DNA of 64,000 bases, from the NCBI GenBank assembly GCA_947380655.1, contig CANCRX010000009.1, positions 3,563 through 67,562 on the forward strand. The letters run 5' to 3'. The stretch comes from Alcaligenaceae bacterium (GTDB lineage: Bacteria > Pseudomonadota > Gammaproteobacteria > Burkholderiales > Burkholderiaceae_B). The notes beneath the pieces are model-generated. The model was not told the origin of the DNA. It made no database searches and was given only the letters and a program-made list of their open reading frames with translations. Positions 51,170-59,518 of this stretch are shown piece by piece (positions within the stretch are counted from its first letter, which is position 1; each line of letters begins with the position of its first letter). A program made the translations under genes and the position numbers.

Positions 51170-51906
51170 GTGCCATGTCCAATCATTTGAAAGTCGAACA
51201 TCTCGAGGTGCGGTATGGAGATCTGGTCGGCATTGCAGACGTTTCGATTGAAGTCAAAATGGGTTCAATCGTTGCGCTGTTAGGCTCCAATGGCGCTGGA
51301 AAAACCACGACCTTGAATGCGGTAGCCGGACTGGTGCAATCCAGTCAGGGCTCGATTCAATGGCAAGCAGAAAATATCGCTTCGCAACCCGCCTATGCCA
51401 TTGTGCGCAAGGGTATCGCACTGGCTCCAGAGGGTTGGCATTTGTTTACTCAACAAACCGTTGAGCAAAATCTGATGCTCGGTACTACATCGCTAGCCGA
51501 TAAAAAACGCATTCCTGAGTTGATGGAGCAAGTATTCAGTTATTTCCCACGACTCAAAGAGCGGCGCCGTCAGCGCGCAGGAACGTTATCAGGAGGAGAG
51601 CGGCAGATGTTAGCGGTGGGCCGCGCACTCATGAGCGCACCTAAAATTCTGCTGCTTGATGAACCTAGTCTGGGCCTCGCACCTGCAATCGTTGAAACCA
51701 TGTATGAGACGCTTAGTGCGCTGCACAAGGCGGGGCTGACGCTCCTGATTGCCGAGCAATCGGTTCAACTGGCTTTAGAAGTCGCTGATTACGCTTACGT
51801 TTTGCAAACAGGTAAAACCGTCTTGGAAGGTACCGCCGAGGCGCTGTCCAGGGATGAGCAGGTGCGTCAGATCTACCTGGGTATCACCGACGCAACGACA
51901 GCCTGA
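51166..51906 (+). CDS. livF: LivF-type ABC transporter ATP-binding protein
   Basis: A 246-aa ATPase. Walker A GSNGAGKTT is at about 38-46, signature TLSGGERQMLAVGRAL near 143, and Walker B LLLDEPSLGLAP. The His-loop region has a Gln in place of the usual His (IAEQSVQLAL), which is normal for LivF. It ends the livKHMGF operon. The next gene is convergent, 4 bases away, and no terminator is visible between them. Confidence 0.95.
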   Translation: MSAMSNHLKVEHLEVRYGDLVGIADVSIEVKMGSIVALLGSNGAGKTTTLNAVAGLVQSSQGSIQWQAENIASQPAYAIVRKGIALAPEGWHLFTQQTVEQNLMLGTTSLADKKRIPELMEQVFSYFPRLKERRRQRAGTLSGGERQMLAVGRALMSAPKILLLDEPSLGLAPAIVETMYETLSALHKAGLTLLIAEQSVQLALEVADYAYVLQTGKTVLEGTAEALSRDEQVRQIYLGITDATTA

Positions 51907-51910
51907 CGCT

Positions 51911-52708
51911 TCAGATTGCTTGACCTGACATTGCTGCAGCGGGAAATCTGTCAGCGAAAATAGTTCTCCAGGACGCGTTGGTTTGCATCAGCGCATGGAG
52001 CGATGGCGCGTCGAAAAACTGACCTGACTCCATTTGATTGAGTTGCCAGGTCATGCAGAAATTCGAGGAGATAGCAGGCACGCCCAGATCTGCGAGTGCC
52101 ATGATCGGTCCGAGCGTTGGCATGCCTGCGCCAGCCAGCAAAATGACATCAGGCTTGAGAGGAATCAGGCGTTTGGCCGCTTCGAGAACTGACTCGTTAC
52201 GCAGCGTGTAAATATTATGAAAGCCACCGACCGGGGTGGGAGACTCGATCCCGACGATTTCCACTCCTGCACGCTTCCAGTAGGCCGCACTCATCGCTGT
52301 GAGCCATTGTGGATAGGGGCTGACCAAGCCAATGCGCTGCGCGCCGAGCGTGGCAAAAGACCGGCGGATGGATTGTCCGGCCGATACGATGGGATAACCG
52401 TATTTTTTGCCAAGCTGATCGAAATAAGCATCCTCCTGCTCGGGCGACCAGTGGTAGGTCGAGCCGGTAATCAGAAAGCCCAGACCCGAGAGGGGTGCAT
52501 TGGCAAAGGTATCTATAAAACCTTCGATGCCGTTCAGAAAGTCCACGAGGCGATCACGTAGCTCAGGCTGTGGACTCGTGAGTCGACCTGTCAGCAGCGC
52601 GATGTCGCGGCCAAGCATCGCCTGAACCTCTGGCTCGGCTGTTGTGTTGGCTTGTGGCACAAGCAAGCCCAACGTTCCGTGTGCACCGTATTCGACTTCA
52701 TTATTCAT
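51911..52708 (-). CDS. Maleate isomerase/arylmalonate decarboxylase-like (Asp/Glu racemase superfamily) protein lacking both active-site cysteines
   Basis: A 265-aa protein with the maleate cis-trans isomerase fold signature: LGLLVPQANTTAEPEV at about 13-28, then RIGLVSPYPQWLT, and VPAISSNFCMTW late. Where relatives have the first catalytic Cys (YAC-T), this one has LITGSTYHW. Where the second lies (ILSACVQMPSL in Nocardia enzyme), it has ILLAGAGMPTL. So both cysteines appear replaced, and cofactor-free isomerisation by the usual mechanism is doubtful. It may be a ligand-binding or different enzyme. The start is ATG 52708 (or 52717), only about 14-23 bases from the divergent Bug start. No ribosome site is clear. 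Confidence 0.82.
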   Translation of the reverse strand: MNNEVEYGAHGTLGLLVPQANTTAEPEVQAMLGRDIALLTGRLTSPQPELRDRLVDFLNGIEGFIDTFANAPLSGLGFLITGSTYHWSPEQEDAYFDQLGKKYGYPIVSAGQSIRRSFATLGAQRIGLVSPYPQWLTAMSAAYWKRAGVEIVGIESPTPVGGFHNIYTLRNESVLEAAKRLIPLKPDVILLAGAGMPTLGPIMALADLGVPAISSNFCMTWQLNQMESGQFFDAPSLHALMQTNASWRTIFADRFPAAAMSGQAI

Positions 52709-52731
52709 AGTTACCATGCTAGCATTTTGAT

Positions 52732-53715
52732 ATGAAAAAAACTCTAAAAACAATACAGACAATTCTTGTTGGTGCAAGCCTTGCAGCCAGCGCGGTGATT
52801 TCCTCTGCGCACGCTCAGACCTGGCCAGAAAAACCCATTCGCTTGATTAATCCGTTCGCACCGGGCGGGTTTGGCGATACCGTTGCAAGGCCCTTGCTCG
52901 ATCGTCTTTCACAAAGTCTTGGACAACCCATCATTGTTGAGAGTCACGGTGGCGCGAACGGTACGCTTGCGTCTAATGTTGTGGCTAAATCACCGGCAGA
53001 TGGCTACACCTTGTTGCTGGCTAATCTTGGACCGATTGCGATCAGCCCTGCTTTGCAGCCCGCCACGACACTGGATCCTCTGAAAAATTTTGTCCCTATT
53101 ACGCAATTGGTTTCGGGACCCTTAATCTTGCTGGTGCATCCCGATGTGCCCGCTAACAATTTAAACGAGTTACTCGAACTCGCGCGTAAACAGCCGGGTA
53201 AGCTGTCCTATGGTTCGGTGGGGGCGGGGAGCACAACACATCTGGCGGGTGAGTTGCTCAGTCAGCGTGCAGGGATTGACTGGTTGCATGTCCCCTACAA
53301 AGGCGCCGCGCCAGTCATTACTAATTTACTGGGCAAACAGATCGATGCAGGGATTGTCAATATTTCCCTGGCGAAATCCTATGTCGAGTCGGGTCGTTTG
53401 AAACCGATCGCGGTGACCACCCTGAAGCGTTCTGCAGTGATGCCTGAGGTGCCTGCTATCGCCGAGTTGATTCCTGGATTTGAGGTCAATCCCTGGTGGG
53501 GATTGATGGCACCGATTGGCACCCCCCCGGCAGTGATTGCGCGGATTCAGAATGAAACAATGCGCATCATCCAGTTGCCAGAAGTGGCCGAACGTTTTCG
53601 TCAGTCCGGCCTTGAACCTGAGGGGACCACCGCACAGGCTTTCGATGCACGCATTCGGGGTGATTTGAAGCAGTGGCAAGAGCTTGCCAAGACAAACAAA
53701 ATCATCATGGATTGA
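52732..53715 (+). CDS. Bug/TctC-family periplasmic solute-binding receptor (7)
   Basis: A 327-aa receptor. The signal peptide ends near SSAHAQ (about residue 28), then WPEKPIRLINPFAPGGFGDT and IVESHGGANGT. The usual VVENxPGA is altered to VESHGGANG, so the ligand site may differ. MKKTLK is a typical signal start, which supports ATG 52732, although no Shine-Dalgarno site precedes it. It is divergent from the maleate-isomerase-like gene with almost no space between start codons, so its promoter must lie within that gene. Confidence 0.92.
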   Translation: MKKTLKTIQTILVGASLAASAVISSAHAQTWPEKPIRLINPFAPGGFGDTVARPLLDRLSQSLGQPIIVESHGGANGTLASNVVAKSPADGYTLLLANLGPIAISPALQPATTLDPLKNFVPITQLVSGPLILLVHPDVPANNLNELLELARKQPGKLSYGSVGAGSTTHLAGELLSQRAGIDWLHVPYKGAAPVITNLLGKQIDAGIVNISLAKSYVESGRLKPIAVTTLKRSAVMPEVPAIAELIPGFEVNPWWGLMAPIGTPPAVIARIQNETMRIIQLPEVAERFRQSGLEPEGTTAQAFDARIRGDLKQWQELAKTNKIIMD

Positions 53716-53746
53716 ATGTGGTCAGTGCGCGAAAGCCTGTTGGTTG

Positions 53747-54628
53747 CTATTTGATTCCGGTGATTGATGCGGCCATTGCACGTGGATCGCGCATCGGCCA
53801 GCGACCACTGCTGGCGTGCGTGATAAAGCTCTGCACAATACGGTTAAATTCGCCAGCGGCTTCCAGATTCATGGTGTGTCCGCAATTCGGGATAATGGCC
53901 AGTGCGGCACTCGGGATTGTTTCCTTGAGCATCAGCCCAGGTTTCAGGCAAGGCCAGTCCTCATCACCGTTCAGGATTAACGTCGGCACGGTTAACTTGG
54001 ATAATTGTTCCGTCAGGTTATAGAGCGAAGGGCGCTCACGCTGCACACCAAGCTGTGTATTCGCTGACCCAAGCGCTGAGTGCTGCGCAAAATCTTTTTT
54101 GAATTCCGCAAAGCCTTTTGGATCTGAGCGCTCAAAGGGAATGCGGGTCGGGCCATGCGCATAGGTATCGACAAAAGCTTGCATGCCTTTTGTGAGGAGC
54201 AAGTTGGCACTGAACTCTGCTTCTTCGCGAAATTTGTCACGCTGATTGAGTTCTGCACCGTAGCCGCAGCCCGCCACACAAAGTGATAGGGCGCGCTCAG
54301 GGTGTTGCAAGCCAAAATGCAAGGTTGCAAAACCGCCCATCGACAAACCCACAATATGGGCGCGTTCGATTTTTAAGTGATCCATCACGGTAATGATATC
54401 GGCGACCGCACGATTTTGTGAGTAGGAACTCGACTCGGGCGGCACGCTTGAGGGCGGATAGCCGCGCGCATTAAAGGTAATGACCTGGTGCTGGCGCGAA
54501 AAATGACGGACCTGAGGCTCCCAGCTATTCATGGTGGCAGCAAACTCGTGCACGAAAACGATCGGTACACCCGAACCGGTGACCTCATAACTCAGTTCAA
54601 CACCATCATTGGTCGTTGCGAAGGGCAT
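53747..54628 (-). CDS. Alpha/beta hydrolase
   Basis: A 293-aa alpha/beta-fold hydrolase. The nucleophile elbow is HIVGLSMGGFATLHF (Ser near 97). The acid is probably in NGDEDWPCLKPG, and His in PNCGHTMNLEA. An oxyanion-like VFVHEFAATMNSW replaces the common HG motif. The start at first base 54628 has CAGGAA at good spacing; the in-frame ATG at 54712 lies inside the upstream crotonase gene. It follows the crotonase gene by one base, so the two form an operon, perhaps for opening and hydrolysing a CoA-linked intermediate. Confidence 0.92.
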   Translation of the reverse strand: MPFATTNDGVELSYEVTGSGVPIVFVHEFAATMNSWEPQVRHFSRQHQVITFNARGYPPSSVPPESSSYSQNRAVADIITVMDHLKIERAHIVGLSMGGFATLHFGLQHPERALSLCVAGCGYGAELNQRDKFREEAEFSANLLLTKGMQAFVDTYAHGPTRIPFERSDPKGFAEFKKDFAQHSALGSANTQLGVQRERPSLYNLTEQLSKLTVPTLILNGDEDWPCLKPGLMLKETIPSAALAIIPNCGHTMNLEAAGEFNRIVQSFITHASSGRWPMRDPRAMAASITGIK

Positions 54629-54629
54629 A

Positions 54630-55394
54630 TTATTTCCTGAAAAAATTTGCAAAGGCGGTTTGTGCTTCGTCAGATTTAAGTCGCATGGTAAATAGACCAA
54701 GCTCATAGTCAAAGGCTTCGTGAATAGCCGGTCGCTGGCTATGTTTCAACATGCGTTTGGATAACTGTAATGCCTCAGGCGGGAGCGCAGCAAGCTCGCC
54801 AGCAATTTTTTTTGCCAGCGTGAGTGCTTCACCTGGAGAGGTTGTCTGAGTAATGAAACCCGCCTCAGCGGCCTCGATTCCAGTAAAGGCGCGTCCGTGC
54901 AATAACCACTGTGAGGCGCGTCTGGGGCCAACGATTTGCGACAGGAGCAAGCTTGAGGCCCCCTCAGGACATAAGCCCAGCGGCACAAAAGGTATTCTGA
55001 AATTTGCATTGTCTGCAGCATAGACAAAGTCGCAATGCTGCAGCATGGTGACGCCAATCCCAATCGCGCTGCCTTCAACGGCGGCAATGATTGGCAGATC
55101 GCAATCCACGAGCGCTCTGAGAAACTTCAGCCCCGCGCTATCGCCCGGCTCTCTGGGGGTTTGGAAATCTTTCAGATCATTGCCTGCGGTGAAGTAATTA
55201 TTTGCACCCGTCAGGATGATTGCACGGACCTCCGTGTCATCGCGCGCGCCACTGACATGACTGGCGAGCAGCAGGTAAGTGGCGACATCAAGCGCATTAC
55301 GACGCTCGGGTCGATTAATCGTCAGGGTAAGTACGCCATTATTTTTATCGACGAGAACAGTTTCGTTCACTATCCGCTTCCTTGAATTGGGCAT
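54630..55394 (-). CDS. Crotonase-family enoyl-CoA isomerase-like protein
   Basis: A 254-aa crotonase. The oxyanion segments are ANNYFTAGNDLKDF (about 60-73) and VEGSAIGIGVTMLQHCDF. The two Glu of enoyl-CoA hydratase are not present at the usual places. A Glu does occur in PLGLCPEGASSLL, the position used by delta3,delta2-enoyl-CoA isomerases. I therefore favour an isomerase role over a hydratase role. The ATG has first base 55394. It forms an operon with the alpha/beta hydrolase immediately downstream. Confidence 0.88.
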   Translation of the reverse strand: MPNSRKRIVNETVLVDKNNGVLTLTINRPERRNALDVATYLLLASHVSGARDDTEVRAIILTGANNYFTAGNDLKDFQTPREPGDSAGLKFLRALVDCDLPIIAAVEGSAIGIGVTMLQHCDFVYAADNANFRIPFVPLGLCPEGASSLLLSQIVGPRRASQWLLHGRAFTGIEAAEAGFITQTTSPGEALTLAKKIAGELAALPPEALQLSKRMLKHSQRPAIHEAFDYELGLFTMRLKSDEAQTAFANFFRK

Positions 55395-55473
55395 TGCATG
55401 TTGGTGTGGTGCAGAGGATATTACCTAAGAAATGAGTAAAAGATTCACCGATCAACAGGTAAAAAATGAATAA

Positions 55474-55504
55474 AAAAAGACTTACCTTTTGGGTAAGTCT
55501 TTTT
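55474..55504 (-). terminator. Rho-independent terminator after the BI-1 gene
   Basis: AAAAAGACTTACC (55474-55486) pairs perfectly with GGTAAGTCTTTTT (55492-55504) around a 5-base loop. On the minus strand the hairpin runs into an A/T-rich tail, ending the transcript of the BI-1 gene before the next operon. Confidence 0.82.
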
Positions 55505-55533
55505 CGGGTTAATCAACAAGCAGTGACGATGCG

Positions 55534-56238
55534 TCAGTCCCTGTTACCACCACCGAAGATACCAAGGATAGCCAGCAAGTTTGAAAACACGTTGTAGACA
55601 TCCAGATAAATGGCCAGTGTCGCAACAACATAGTTAGTCTCGCCGCCGTTCACCACACGTTGCAGGTCAATCAGCATGAAGGCCGAGAAAATCACAATCG
55701 CGACCACAGAAATGGTCAGCATCAGGGCTGGGAGCTTCAGGAAAATATTGGCCAGACTGGCAACCAATAAAATCACTACGCCGATAAACATGAATTTAGC
55801 CATGCCAGACAGGTCACGCTTGATCGTTGAGGCCAGTGTTGCCATCGTGCCAAAGACAATCGCCGTGCCACCAAAAGCAAACATCACCAGTTGTGTACCG
55901 TTGCTCATGCCTAATACAAAACCAAGCAAGCGCGAGAGCATCACGCCCATAAAGAACGTGAACAGCAGCAACAAGCCAACACCGAGTGAGCTGTCTTTAT
56001 TCTTTTCGATCGCAAACATCAGGCCAAAAGCGCCGATCAGAAAGAAAATAGCTGTCATGCCTGGGCTGGTGGCCATGACTTGATTCAGACCGCTTGTCAT
56101 GCCGACTGCTGCACCTAATACCGTCGGGATCAGGGAGATCGCCAACAGCCAGTAGGTGTTGCGCAAGACCCGATTGCGCACGACCTCTTGGGCGGCGCCG
56201 TAAGGGCTGCGAGTAAGGGTGGGGCGAACATCGTTCAT
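55534..56238 (-). CDS. Bax inhibitor-1 (BI-1)/YccA-family membrane protein
   Basis: A 234-aa protein with seven hydrophobic segments. A basic N-terminal tail ending RNRVLRNTYWLLAISL leads in, and a C-terminal region LAIYLDVYNVFSNLLAILGIFGG follows. This C-terminus, with the Asp in YLDVYN, is characteristic of bacterial BI-1 proteins such as YbhL/YccA. YccA interacts with FtsH in E. coli; others may be Ca2+ leak channels. The 139-base gap before it holds no gene. It ends at the hairpin at 55474-55504. Confidence 0.92.
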   Translation of the reverse strand: MNDVRPTLTRSPYGAAQEVVRNRVLRNTYWLLAISLIPTVLGAAVGMTSGLNQVMATSPGMTAIFFLIGAFGLMFAIEKNKDSSLGVGLLLLFTFFMGVMLSRLLGFVLGMSNGTQLVMFAFGGTAIVFGTMATLASTIKRDLSGMAKFMFIGVVILLVASLANIFLKLPALMLTISVVAIVIFSAFMLIDLQRVVNGGETNYVVATLAIYLDVYNVFSNLLAILGIFGGGNRD

Positions 56239-56377
56239 GGAAAAGCTCCTGTCAGATAAATTGTGAACTCAGGGAAAAACCGTTATCCCTCAGTCTATGA
56301 CCGAAAGCATACCTGACAGTTCCCTGAATGGCTAGATTGATTGAAAATAAATTGATAAAAATACGCATTCGAGGCGT

Positions 56378-56809
56378 TTAACCCAGACGGTGGGAGCGTA
56401 AATCGTGTCCGTCAGCCTGATAAGCACGCCAACGTGCGCGTGCGCTGGCTTTGTCCGACTCCTCGTCAGAGACGATTTCGAGGACACGGGTCAGGGGCCC
56501 GACGGTGGGCGGGCAGAGCTCATCGAGATTCATTAACCATGCTTCGGCGGGTGCCTGAGCGAGGACTTGCTCAAGATTTTCCGAGGCAAGGATGATGGGG
56601 GTCTGCGCCGCCAGGGAGTCTGAGGCCATGACATGTGGCACAAACGCTGCTTCATCAACGGCCCAGAGCTGCGCATCAAACGCTTTGAGTCGCGCAGCAT
56701 CCGAACAGAATACGACCATTTTTTGACCGGCCAGATATTGCCGCAAAGCGGTCTGACATGCTTGCGACAATTTATCTGTGGCACCAAAAGCGAAATCTAT
56801 GCGCGCCAT
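56378..56809 (-). CDS. holC: DNA polymerase III subunit chi
   Basis: A 143-aa protein matching HolC: starts MARIDFAFGATDKLSQACQ, then GQKMVVFCSDAARLKAFDAQLW and HVMASDSLAAQTPIIL. The chi subunit links the clamp loader to SSB. It lies 9 bases after pepA, the conserved pepA-holC order of proteobacteria; valS usually follows but is not seen here. Confidence 0.93.
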   Translation of the reverse strand: MARIDFAFGATDKLSQACQTALRQYLAGQKMVVFCSDAARLKAFDAQLWAVDEAAFVPHVMASDSLAAQTPIILASENLEQVLAQAPAEAWLMNLDELCPPTVGPLTRVLEIVSDEESDKASARARWRAYQADGHDLRSHRLG

Positions 56810-56818
56810 GTATTGGGT

Positions 56819-58330
56819 TTACGCTTTCTGATTCAACAGGAATTGCAATAAAAGCGGGACGGGGCGTCCCGTCGAGCCTTTTATTGCCCCACCTTTCCAG
56901 GCTGTGCCTGCAATATCTAAGTGCGCCCAGCGATAGGCTTTGGCAAAGCGCGACAGGAAACATGCGGCAGTCACGGCGCCTGCAGGTTGACCGCCTATAT
57001 TGGCCATATCCGCAAAATTCGATTTCAGCTGGACCTGATAGTCGTCTTCCAGGGGCATGCGCCAGGCGGTATCCCCCGCTTGTTTACCGGCTTTGAGGAT
57101 GGAGTCTGCGAGTTCGTCATCTTTGGAAAAGAGGCCGGAATTCACACCGCCGAGTGCAACGACGCAGGCACCTGTCAGCGTGGCGATGTCAATGACTGCC
57201 GAAGGCTTGAAGCGCTCAGCATAGGTCAGTGCATCGCACAGGATCAGGCGGCCTTCCGCATCGGTGTTGAGGATTTCGATGGTCTGACCAGACATACTGG
57301 TCACCACGTCGCCTGGTTTGTTGGCACTGCCGTTGATGAGGTTTTCGCAGGTTGGGATGAGGCCGACTACTTCACCCGGTAACTCAAGTTCTGCCAGTGC
57401 ACGGAATGTCCCCAGCACGCTGGCCGCGCCACACATATCGAACTTCATTTCGTCCATGGTTGCAGGAGGTTTGATAGAGATGCCACCCGAGTCAAAGGTG
57501 ATGCCTTTACCGACCAGCACTACCGGACCTGGCTTGGTTTTCGTAGCGGCCTTGGCAGGTGCTTTGCCTTTGTAATGCATGACGATAAAACGCGGTGGTT
57601 GGTCTGAACCTCTGGAAACAGAGAGAAAAGAACCCATTCCCAGTGCTGCGATTTGTTTGCCATCCAGAACGGTGACTTTAATGCTCTTAAATTCACGCCC
57701 GAGTTTTTTAGCTGTTTCGCCAAGATAGGTCGGTGTACAGATATTGCCTGGCAGATTGCCAAGCGTACGTGCCATGGAAACGCCTTGTCCAAGCGCTGCA
57801 CCTTGTTTCAGGCCGAGTTCAGCTGCAGCATTGTCAGAACGTGTCACAAGCAGGGAGAGTTTTTTCAGTTTGGGACGCGCATCAGGATCTGGTTTACCAA
57901 AGGTCGCATCGTAGTGATAGGTTGCCTCACACGCGGCTGCAGCCGCATTACGTGCCCGGTCCGTTATTGTCGAGCCAGGACAGGCGATGGCTGCCAGTGT
58001 CGAGATGGCTTCTGTGACGCGTGCATGCACACAGACGCTGGCAAAGGCTTTCTCGGCGCTGGTATGCGCGCGCGCGGTGTAATCAGCCTGTTTGCCCAGA
58101 CCAACCAACACAACGCGGGCTGACGCAACGCCTTCGAGGTTGCGAAGAACCAGAGTGGTATTGGCTTTGCCGAGGAATTCAGTTTTCATGACGGCACGGA
58201 TTGCGCCATGGCACGCACGATCAATCACATCAGCTGCGGGGCTAAGTACGCCATCGGTGAACACGCCAACCGCGAGTGCGGCTGTTTTAACTTGATGGAT
58301 CGAGACGGAGGTGTTGGTGCTGAATTCCAT
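56819..58330 (-). CDS. pepA: Leucyl aminopeptidase PepA (M17 family)
   Basis: A 503-aa two-metal aminopeptidase. The metal/active-site motifs are VLVGKGITFDSGGISIKP, MKFDMCGAASVLG and NTDAEGRLILCDALTYAE (the M17 signature). The N-terminal macro-like domain spans about 1-165. In E. coli PepA also binds DNA at cer sites and carAB; that role cannot be judged here. Its ATG has first base 58330. It is divergent from a CysB-like regulator across 174 AT-rich bases. Confidence 0.96.
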   Translation of the reverse strand: MEFSTNTSVSIHQVKTAALAVGVFTDGVLSPAADVIDRACHGAIRAVMKTEFLGKANTTLVLRNLEGVASARVVLVGLGKQADYTARAHTSAEKAFASVCVHARVTEAISTLAAIACPGSTITDRARNAAAAACEATYHYDATFGKPDPDARPKLKKLSLLVTRSDNAAAELGLKQGAALGQGVSMARTLGNLPGNICTPTYLGETAKKLGREFKSIKVTVLDGKQIAALGMGSFLSVSRGSDQPPRFIVMHYKGKAPAKAATKTKPGPVVLVGKGITFDSGGISIKPPATMDEMKFDMCGAASVLGTFRALAELELPGEVVGLIPTCENLINGSANKPGDVVTSMSGQTIEILNTDAEGRLILCDALTYAERFKPSAVIDIATLTGACVVALGGVNSGLFSKDDELADSILKAGKQAGDTAWRMPLEDDYQVQLKSNFADMANIGGQPAGAVTAACFLSRFAKAYRWAHLDIAGTAWKGGAIKGSTGRPVPLLLQFLLNQKA

Positions 58331-58453
58331 AGTTGAAGCCTATTTGCGTCGAAAGATGATTTACGTCAGAAGATGAGATTGATTATCTCGCATTTTGTTC
58401 CATTTCATAGGTATTTCAATACATTCAGGAAAGAAGCTTATTTCCATTTGTTA

Positions 58454-58482
58454 TTTAATATATTTTCTATATTACTTATAAT
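58454..58482 (+). promoter_or_regulatory. Possible promoter of the CysB-like regulator gene
   Basis: A perfect TATAAT at 58477-58482 with a weak -35-like TTTAAT at 58454-58459, 17 bases apart, 22 bases before the start codon. The surrounding 50 bases are very AT rich, so other pairings are possible. Confidence 0.45.
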
Positions 58483-58504
58483 ATGATTTCATCATGAGGC
58501 CCTT

Positions 58505-59443
58505 ATGAACTTGCAGCAATTTCGTTTTGTACGTGAAACTATTCGTCGCGACTTCAACCTGACTGAAGCCGCGCGCAATCTATTTACTTCACAGCCTGGC
58601 GTGTCTAAAGCGATCCTGGAGTTTGAGGATGAGCTTGGTGTGCAGATTTTCGAGCGACACGGCAAACGTATTAAGGGGTTGACTAAACCAGGTCACGCCG
58701 TCGCCCAGGTCGTAGATCGCATCATGCGAGAGATTGATAATCTCAAAAAAGTCAGCGATGAGTTCGCCAAGCGCGATGAGGGCAGTCTGGTGATCGCCTG
58801 CACCCATACGCAGGCGCGCTATGTCTTGCCCAAAATTATTCCCGCATTTCGTCAGAAATTTCCGCGGGTGCATCTCGCTCTGGCCGAGGGAAGCCCACCC
58901 CAGTTAGCTGAAATGGTCCTGCATGAGCAAGCCGATCTGGCGATCGCAACGGAGTCATTGTCTTTGACTCCCGGCCTCGAGACGTTGCCCTGCTATACCT
59001 GGGAGCACACCGTGGTCGTGCGACCTGATCATCCTTTGGCAGCGCTCGCAAAGCAAAAGGGCTTTGTGTTGACACTTGAGCATATTGCCAGCTATCCAAT
59101 TGTGACCTATGACCGTGCTTTTTCTGGGCGGCGCTCGGTCAACGACGCGTTTGAAAAGCTGAATTTGCATCCCGATATCGTTCTCGAAGCGATTGACGCG
59201 GACGTTATCAAAACCTACGTGGATGTCGGCCTAGGGATTGGAATCATTGCAGGGGTGGCCTATGAGCCAGCCCGCGATACCAATCTGATCAGCTTGCCTG
59301 CAGGGCACTTGTTTGGCATTCAGACAACGCGTATTGCAATTAAATCGGGCGTCTTTCTGCGAGATTATGTCTATACCTTCATTTCGATGCTGACCCCTGA
59401 GCTGACAGAGCAAACCGTGAGAGACTTGATAGAAACAAAATGA
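58505..59443 (+). CDS. cysB: CysB-like LysR-family transcriptional regulator
   Basis: A 312-aa regulator. The N-terminal helix-turn-helix region FNLTEAARNLFTSQPGVSKA (residues 17-36) and GVQIFERHGKRIKGLT match CysB/Cbl. The effector domain holds TTGDQARYVLP-like ACTHTQARYVLP and the conserved DADVIKTYVDVGLGIGI. CysB activates sulfate assimilation genes using N-acetylserine; no cys genes are in the window, so the target set is unproven. The start at 58505 lies 8 bases after an ATG-containing TATAAT region with GAGGC upstream. Confidence 0.92.
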   Translation: MNLQQFRFVRETIRRDFNLTEAARNLFTSQPGVSKAILEFEDELGVQIFERHGKRIKGLTKPGHAVAQVVDRIMREIDNLKKVSDEFAKRDEGSLVIACTHTQARYVLPKIIPAFRQKFPRVHLALAEGSPPQLAEMVLHEQADLAIATESLSLTPGLETLPCYTWEHTVVVRPDHPLAALAKQKGFVLTLEHIASYPIVTYDRAFSGRRSVNDAFEKLNLHPDIVLEAIDADVIKTYVDVGLGIGIIAGVAYEPARDTNLISLPAGHLFGIQTTRIAIKSGVFLRDYVYTFISMLTPELTEQTVRDLIETK

Positions 59444-59461
59444 GAATAAGTATTATTACGC

Positions 59462-59489
59462 TTGCAATTTAAATAGGAATCATTATCAT
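59462..59489 (+). promoter_or_regulatory. Probable promoter overlapped by the Fur-box-like site
   Basis: TTGCAA at 59462-59467 and TATCAT at 59484-59489, 16 bases apart, form a plausible sigma-70 promoter 30 bases before the DUF2325 start. The -10 element and most of the spacer are covered by the Fur-like site. Confidence 0.4.
59469..59487. promoter_or_regulatory. Fur-box-like operator upstream of the DUF2325 gene
   Basis: The 19-mer ends AATCATTATC. It matches the Fur consensus GATAATGATAATCATTATC at 13 of 19 positions, with the whole right half identical; on the other strand it reads ATGATAATGATTCC. Its overlap with a promoter suggests iron-dependent repression by Fur, which is inference. 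Confidence 0.6.
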
Positions 59490-59518
59490 TTAGTTTGTCC
59501 GTTTATGGAGCAGACTGA

